Source: an uncultured Ruthenibacterium sp.
GTDB taxonomy: Bacteria; Bacillota; Clostridia; Oscillospirales; Ruminococcaceae
Assembly: GCA_910587145.1 (NCBI GenBank)
Contig: CAJUMH010000007.1
Coordinates: 16,615-80,614 of the forward strand
Direction: 5' to 3'
Length of the DNA stretch: 64,000 nucleotides
Below the pieces are notes generated by a model. It made no database searches, was not told the origin of the DNA, and worked only from the letters and a program-made list of their open reading frames with translations. The position numbers and the translations under genes are program-made. Below are positions 59,910 through 64,000 of this stretch, in pieces (positions within the stretch are counted from its first letter, which is position 1; the number at the start of each line of letters is the position of its first letter).

Positions 59910-61601
59910 CTACAGATCCATGCCGCAGGCTGTGGACTGTTCTATCAGGCGGCGGTCGTTTGTTACCGCATCATAGAACCGAAAACCTCCGGCGAAGTTA
60001 TATGCTTCATAGCCATGCCCGGCCAGAACGCGGCAGGCGATATAGCTGCGCAGGCCGCTCTGGCAGATAACGTACACCGGCTTATCCCGCTCGATTTCGT
60101 CCAGCCGTTCCCGCAGTTCGTCCACAGGGATGTTGCGGAACCCCTCGATGTGGCCGCCCGCGTACTCTTGGGGCGTCCGGACATCCAGCAGGGTCAGGCT
60201 GCCATCGTAGGGCAGAGCGTTCACATCCTCAATATGGAACTGCTTCACAACTCCGCCGGCCAGGTTTTCCACCATGAAGCCCGCCATATTCACCGGGTCC
60301 TTGGCGGAGGAGTAGGGCGGCGCGTAGGCCAGATCCAGCTCCTTCAGCTGGATGGCTGTCAGCCCGGCATGGATGGCGGTAGCCAGCACATCGATCCGCT
60401 TATCCACCCCCTCATACCCCACGATTTGAGCGCCCAGCAGACGATAGGTTCCCTTTTCAAAAACCACCTTCATGGTCATCAGCTTTCCGCCGGGATAGTA
60501 GCCCGCATGGCTCATGGGGGACAGAATCACCGCGTCCACCTCCAGGCCGGCCTTTTTGGCGTTCGTTTCGTTGACGCCGGTGGAGGCCGCTGTCAGGTCA
60601 AAGACCTTGATGACCGAGCTGCCCTGGCTTCCAGGATAGCGGCTGTCTCCGCCGCAGATGTTGTCTGCCGCAATCCGTCCCTGCTTGTTGGCAGGGCCGG
60701 CCAGGGAGATCACCGCATCCTGTCCGGTTACAGAATGCTTCACCTGAACCGCATCCCCCACAGCATAGATGTCCGGGACAGAGGTTTCCATCCGGTCATT
60801 AACCACGATGCTGCCCTTGAGGCCCAATTCCAGGCCGGCCTCTTTTGCAAGAACGGTGTCCGGGGTGACGCCGATAGCCAGCACCACCATATCGGCGTGG
60901 AGCGGTACCGCGTCCTTCCGCAGCACATCCACGCCGCCGTCCTGCTCGGCAAACCCTTCCACCGTATGCCCCAAGGCCAGCCGGATGCCGTGCCGCCGTG
61001 CCTCGCCGTGGATGAAGGCGGCCATATCCGGGTCGAAGGGGTTCATCAGCTGTTTTGGACGCTGGACAATGGTGACCTCCATCCCCAGCTCCCGCAGATT
61101 TTCCGCCAGCTCCAGGCTGATGAAGCCCCCGCCGGCCAGCACGGCGGATTTTGGGTGATGGATATGGATATAGTCCTTTATACGGAAGGTGTCCTCCACT
61201 GTGCGCAGTGTAAAGACTTTCTCGATTCCCACGCCGGGGATCCGGGGCTGGGTGGGGCTGGCTCCGGGAGAGAGGATCAGCTTGTCATAGCTTTCCTCAA
61301 ACGCATCCCCCGTCTCCAGATTTTTGCCGGAAACAATTTTCCTGTCCGGATGAATGGCGGTAACCTCATGGCGCACCCGCACATCCACCCGAAAGCGGGC
61401 AAAGAAGCTCTCCGGCGTCTGGAGGGCCAGGGCCTCGGGTTCCTCGATCACCCCACCGATGTAGTAGGGCAGGCCGCAGTTGGCGTAGGAGACGTACCCC
61501 GACCGCTCAAAGACCACGATCTCCGCCGTCTCGTTTAACCGGCGAAGCCGGGCCGCTGCTGTGGCACCTCCCGCCACGCCGCCGATGATAACAACTTTCA
61601 T
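59910..61601 (-). CDS. CoA-disulfide reductase / NADH oxidase fused to rhodanese
   Basis: A 563-residue flavoenzyme of the CoADR-RHD type. The pyridine nucleotide-disulfide oxidoreductase part has FAD motif VVIIGGVAGGATAAARLR, active-site Cys42 in SYANCGLPYYIGG, NAD motif AVLAGGGFISLELAENL and DIYAVGDAV. The C-terminal rhodanese domain (about 455-550) has the active Cys in VICQSGLRS. Such fusions reduce CoA disulfide, per/polysulfides or O2 with NAD(P)H. ATG 61601. It starts one base after the single-rhodanese stop, in one operon. Confidence 0.92.
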   Translation of the reverse strand: MKVVIIGGVAGGATAAARLRRLNETAEIVVFERSGYVSYANCGLPYYIGGVIEEPEALALQTPESFFARFRVDVRVRHEVTAIHPDRKIVSGKNLETGDAFEESYDKLILSPGASPTQPRIPGVGIEKVFTLRTVEDTFRIKDYIHIHHPKSAVLAGGGFISLELAENLRELGMEVTIVQRPKQLMNPFDPDMAAFIHGEARRHGIRLALGHTVEGFAEQDGGVDVLRKDAVPLHADMVVLAIGVTPDTVLAKEAGLELGLKGSIVVNDRMETSVPDIYAVGDAVQVKHSVTGQDAVISLAGPANKQGRIAADNICGGDSRYPGSQGSSVIKVFDLTAASTGVNETNAKKAGLEVDAVILSPMSHAGYYPGGKLMTMKVVFEKGTYRLLGAQIVGYEGVDKRIDVLATAIHAGLTAIQLKELDLAYAPPYSSAKDPVNMAGFMVENLAGGVVKQFHIEDVNALPYDGSLTLLDVRTPQEYAGGHIEGFRNIPVDELRERLDEIERDKPVYVICQSGLRSYIACRVLAGHGYEAYNFAGGFRFYDAVTNDRRLIEQSTACGMDL

Positions 61602-61602
61602 T

Positions 61603-61923
61603 TCAGCATTCCACCTTTCCAGTGTAGGCGGCGATGCCGCCGATATTTTTAATATTGGTATAGCCCATCCGGGCCAGCAGCCTTGCCGCTTGGCTGCTCC
61701 TGGCGCCGCTGTGGCAATAGACGAACAGCGGGGTATCCTTCCCGGGAGCCATAGCAGTCACACGATCCAGTTCCTGAAGCGGAACATTTTTGCTGCCGGG
61801 GATGTGGCCCTCCCGATACTCCTGGGCAGTACGAACATCCAGCAGCATCGCGCCGGGCGTTTCACGAAAGGCTTTCGCGCCCTGATCAATATCAGACCCC
61901 TTAAAACGGTTGAAAAGTCCCAT
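61603..61923 (-). CDS. single-domain rhodanese-like sulfurtransferase
   Basis: A 106-residue rhodanese domain with the active-site loop FVYCHSGARSSQAA and the conserved MLLDVRTAQEYREGHIPGSKNVPL. It likely carries a persulfide sulfur to or from the CoADR-rhodanese downstream, whose own rhodanese domain is related. AAAGGAGACG upstream marks ATG 61923. First gene of the two-gene operon. Confidence 0.92.
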   Translation of the reverse strand: MGLFNRFKGSDIDQGAKAFRETPGAMLLDVRTAQEYREGHIPGSKNVPLQELDRVTAMAPGKDTPLFVYCHSGARSSQAARLLARMGYTNIKNIGGIAAYTGKVEC

Positions 61924-62336
61924 AAGTGCGTCTCCTTTCTTTTGTGCAGCAAAGCTGGCTTAACTCAATTTTTTTGTCCTGCGGCAATGTCATCTTTATC
62001 ATAACCTCCCGGGGATTTTTTTTATGATACCACCAATGCCGGTGTTCTTCTGTGATAAAATTACAGAAAAGAGGCCGGAGCCGCCGAGGACCTGAAGGCC
62101 CGCGGCCCCATGCGCCGGGTGGGGCTGACGAATTGCCGCAAGGCCCGGGTGGCGGAAATCATCTTCAAAGAATTGATTGATTGCGAAATCATGCAGTCCC
62201 CAACAGGCAGCGATGCGGGGGACTGCATTTTGTCAAGAACATTTCATTACATAATTTAGACATTCTATGACAGTGAGGTTGTTCTTTGGCTATAAAACTG
62301 ATATTATAAAGCACACGGAAGAAAGCGGGTGAACAG
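61924..62336. promoter_or_regulatory. divergent regulatory region with Crp-like dyad and LytTR-type repeats
   Basis: No intact gene in 413 bases. 62050-62066 is CTGTGATAAAATTACAG, a Crp/Fnr-like dyad just upstream of a TATCAT (62039-62034, minus strand) facing the rhodanese operon. 62191-62228 is a hairpin (ATGCAGTCCCC/GGGGACTGCAT) followed by TTTTG. 62239-62247 ACATTTCAT and 62260-62268 ACATTCTAT are 9-bp direct repeats 21 bases apart, as in LytTR binding sites. The LytTR gene promoter is TTGTTC (62279-62284), 17 bases, TATTAT (62302-62307). Confidence 0.6.
62061..62190 (+). pseudogene. possible gene remnant
   Basis: A GC-rich patch inside AT-rich DNA encodes an open stretch reading GAAEDLKARGPMRRVGLTNC and on to KARVAEIIFKELID, with no start codon context or ribosome site, running into the hairpin at 62191. 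It looks like the tail of a lost coding sequence, not identified. Confidence 0.3.
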
Positions 62337-63050
62337 GTGATTAAAGTCGCAATTTGCGATGACGAACCGATTATGGTTCAGGAAATTTCAAACCGGCTTT
62401 CACAATACATGGACGGACGGAAGATCCCTTCCTATTCTGTTGCCGGCTTTTCAAATGGCTGCGCCCTTTTAGAAAGCGACTGCAACTTTGATATAGTTTT
62501 TTTGGATATCCAAATGGACGATCTGGATGGAATAGAAACTGCCAAACTATTGCGGCAACGGAGAAATCGCAGCCTGCTAATTTTTGTGACTGTTCTGAAA
62601 GAATGTGTGTTCAATGCGTTTGAGGCGGAGGCTTACGATTATCTGCTCAAGCCTCTGGACAGCAACCATTTCGAACGGACCATGGACAGGGCTGTCAGCA
62701 CGTTAGCGCAAAGGACAGATAAAAGTATTGTCATTCGGCGGGGGAGCTCCTGTGATGTTGTCCCGCTGGCGCAAATCGTGTATTGTGAGGTGCAGGGCCG
62801 AAAGGTTTATGTTCATCAAGGTGATGGAAAAACAATCGACTACTACGACAATTTGGAAAATTTTGAACGTCAGATGGACAGACGCTTTTTCAGATGTCAC
62901 AGAAGTTATCTTGTCAATCTTGATTATGTCCGTGGATGTAATGCCGGACAGGTCATGCTGTCACAGGGCGGCAAAATCCCTGTTTCCAGGTTGCGTGAAC
63001 GAGATTTGACGCAGGCTCTTTTGCGTTACATGAAAGAGAGGAATTTCTGA
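62337..63050 (+). CDS. LytTR-family response regulator (AgrA/VirR-like)
   Basis: A 237-residue regulator. The receiver domain has CDDEP, phosphorylated Asp in DIVFLDIQMDDLDGIE and Lys in DYLLKPLD. The LytTR DNA-binding domain (about 130-232) has VPLAQIVYCEVQGRKVYVH, FFRCHRSYLVNLDYV and IPVSRLRERDL. Start is GTG 62337. The kinase gene begins two bases after its stop. Direct repeats at 62239 and 62260 suggest autoregulation. No autoinducer peptide gene is visible within the window. Confidence 0.92.
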   Translation: MIKVAICDDEPIMVQEISNRLSQYMDGRKIPSYSVAGFSNGCALLESDCNFDIVFLDIQMDDLDGIETAKLLRQRRNRSLLIFVTVLKECVFNAFEAEAYDYLLKPLDSNHFERTMDRAVSTLAQRTDKSIVIRRGSSCDVVPLAQIVYCEVQGRKVYVHQGDGKTIDYYDNLENFERQMDRRFFRCHRSYLVNLDYVRGCNAGQVMLSQGGKIPVSRLRERDLTQALLRYMKERNF

Positions 63051-63051
63051 T

Positions 63052-64000
63052 ATGGACTATTTCAGCCTATGCCTTGACGGCCTTTGCCTGCTTTGGCAAA
63101 GTGTAACGCACATTGCTTTTGTCAGCCGTCTGACTGGGAAAAAGCAGAAAATGCGGCACTTTGCGATCTACCTTTTTCTGCTCTGTATCATACAGTGGTT
63201 TTTCACTACATTCGATTTTTCCGATGTGCTGCCCGTCGGCGCGGAGCTGCTTTTATTATACAGCGTGAGCCGTCTGGCTTTGCGGAACCGGCAATCTGTA
63301 TCCTGGGCCGCTGCAATTTTGGCAGTTTATATTACTCAGCTTTCTTTCGGTATCGTCAACTCGGTAGAGGTAATACTATTCCCCCCGATGGTTGGGAAAC
63401 CAATGTTTTATCTGCTGTTTCTTTTCGCAGCGCTGACCGTTTTTGCAGTCTGCGCCTGTTGTTGTGGTGCGGTATTGAAATTTCTATCTCTGACGGAAGA
63501 CCGTCAAATGCCGTATGTCGGCTTGCTGTTGTTTCCCGGACTGTTTTTCTTTGCTGCCGAACTGTATATTCTGCAAACTTCATACAGCGTCCTGCCCTCG
63601 TCCATTTCGTTAGGGGATGCCGGAAAACACGGCGCGTTATTAGCTATGCAGATCCTGGGGCTGGCCGCATTGCTTTGTACACTGTATGCCTACCAACACA
63701 TCTGTCACAGCTTTCAAACGCAGGCGGCGTTACAATCCCTGGAGCAAGCAGCCCAAGCACAAAAAAACTATATTGCCGAGGCACAAAGGCGCTACGGGCA
63801 AACGAAAGCATTTCGCCATGATATTGCCAATCACTTGTCTGTACTGAATGGGCTGTTAAATAATGGAGAACTGGAGGAAAGCAAAGCATACTTGAACAAG
63901 CTGAAATCGGTTTCGACTTCCCTGTCCTTTCCATATCAAACAGGAAATCCAGTGGTAGATATTTTGCTAAGTGAAAAGCTGGGACTGGCAAAAGAAATTA
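63052..64000 (+). CDS. GHKL sensor histidine kinase (AgrC-like), truncated by the window
   Basis: The first 316 residues of a membrane kinase, cut at the window end. About six hydrophobic segments span residues 10-215, the AgrC-type sensor. A coiled linker (QAALQSLEQAAQAQKNYIAE) leads to the H-box KAFRHDIANHLSVLNGLL with the phosphorylated His near 261. The sequence then continues to VVDILLSEKLGLAKEI, where the ATPase domain starts. ATG 63052 follows GAGAGG and lies two bases after the LytTR stop, so the pair is one operon of the peptide-sensing type. Confidence 0.88.
   Translation, partial: MDYFSLCLDGLCLLWQSVTHIAFVSRLTGKKQKMRHFAIYLFLLCIIQWFFTTFDFSDVLPVGAELLLLYSVSRLALRNRQSVSWAAAILAVYITQLSFGIVNSVEVILFPPMVGKPMFYLLFLFAALTVFAVCACCCGAVLKFLSLTEDRQMPYVGLLLFPGLFFFAAELYILQTSYSVLPSSISLGDAGKHGALLAMQILGLAALLCTLYAYQHICHSFQTQAALQSLEQAAQAQKNYIAEAQRRYGQTKAFRHDIANHLSVLNGLLNNGELEESKAYLNKLKSVSTSLSFPYQTGNPVVDILLSEKLGLAKEI

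Overview
The window is about 64 kb of GC-rich DNA from an anaerobic, motile, endospore-forming Gram-positive bacterium, most likely a member of the Clostridia. The evidence is a spore protease gene divergent from rpsT, a spoVAC-spoVAD-spoVAE operon, a flgM-flgN-flgK-flgL-yviE-fliW-csrA block in Bacillus/Clostridium order, a monomeric [FeFe] hydrogenase, a superoxide reductase, and near-consensus sigma-A promoters with strong AGGAGG ribosome sites. No genus is claimed. No rRNA, tRNA or CRISPR array was seen.

Layout. 1-3570: part of a mobile element, with a zinc-ribbon protein, a small ORF and a large serine recombinase whose reading frame runs through a terminator hairpin. 3.6-6.5 kb: L-lactate dehydrogenase, then degV and a DUF1836 gene that diverge from one 42-bp palindrome carrying both -35 boxes. 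6.6-11.6 kb: hflK-hflC behind a leader with the conserved elements of the Mn2+-sensing yybP-ykoY riboswitch, a group-B-like [FeFe] hydrogenase, and a putative manganese/heavy-metal exporter. 11.8-17.9 kb: two membrane-anchored M23 peptidases, an M20 peptidase and an M29 aminopeptidase. 17.9-23.5 kb (minus strand): mgsA, a minD-like ATPase, maf, DUF4321, dut, a U32 protease and zapA.

23.9-34.5 kb is the late flagellar cluster: anti-sigma factor, chaperones, hook-filament junction proteins, FliW-CsrA translational control, an unusually large FliD, and FliS. The flagellin gene is not in the window. 34.8-38.2 kb: clpB and a ribbon-helix-helix protein. 38.5-42.4 kb: a response regulator, a histidine kinase and an HtrA protease, an arrangement recalling CssRS-HtrA envelope-stress systems. 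42.6-46.5 kb: an iron/corrinoid-type ABC importer followed by precorrin-2 dehydrogenase. 46.7-51.3 kb: an acetyltransferase, gpr/rpsT, spoVA genes and DUF3842. 51.4-58.4 kb: nagA, a VWA-domain protein, a large hybrid histidine kinase and a small coiled-coil protein.

58.7-64 kb looks less GC-rich to the eye. It holds an oxygen/redox cassette (superoxide reductase with a degenerate first iron centre, Crp/Fnr regulator, CoA-disulfide reductase-rhodanese fusion, single rhodanese) and then an AgrA/AgrC-like LytTR two-component system cut by the window edge.

The most unusual observations are the manganese-type riboswitch in front of hflKC, the symmetric divergent promoter at 5.85-5.92 kb, FliD at more than twice usual size, the degenerate superoxide reductase in its redox cassette, and a dispersed intergenic repeat plus in-frame minisatellite-like expansions.
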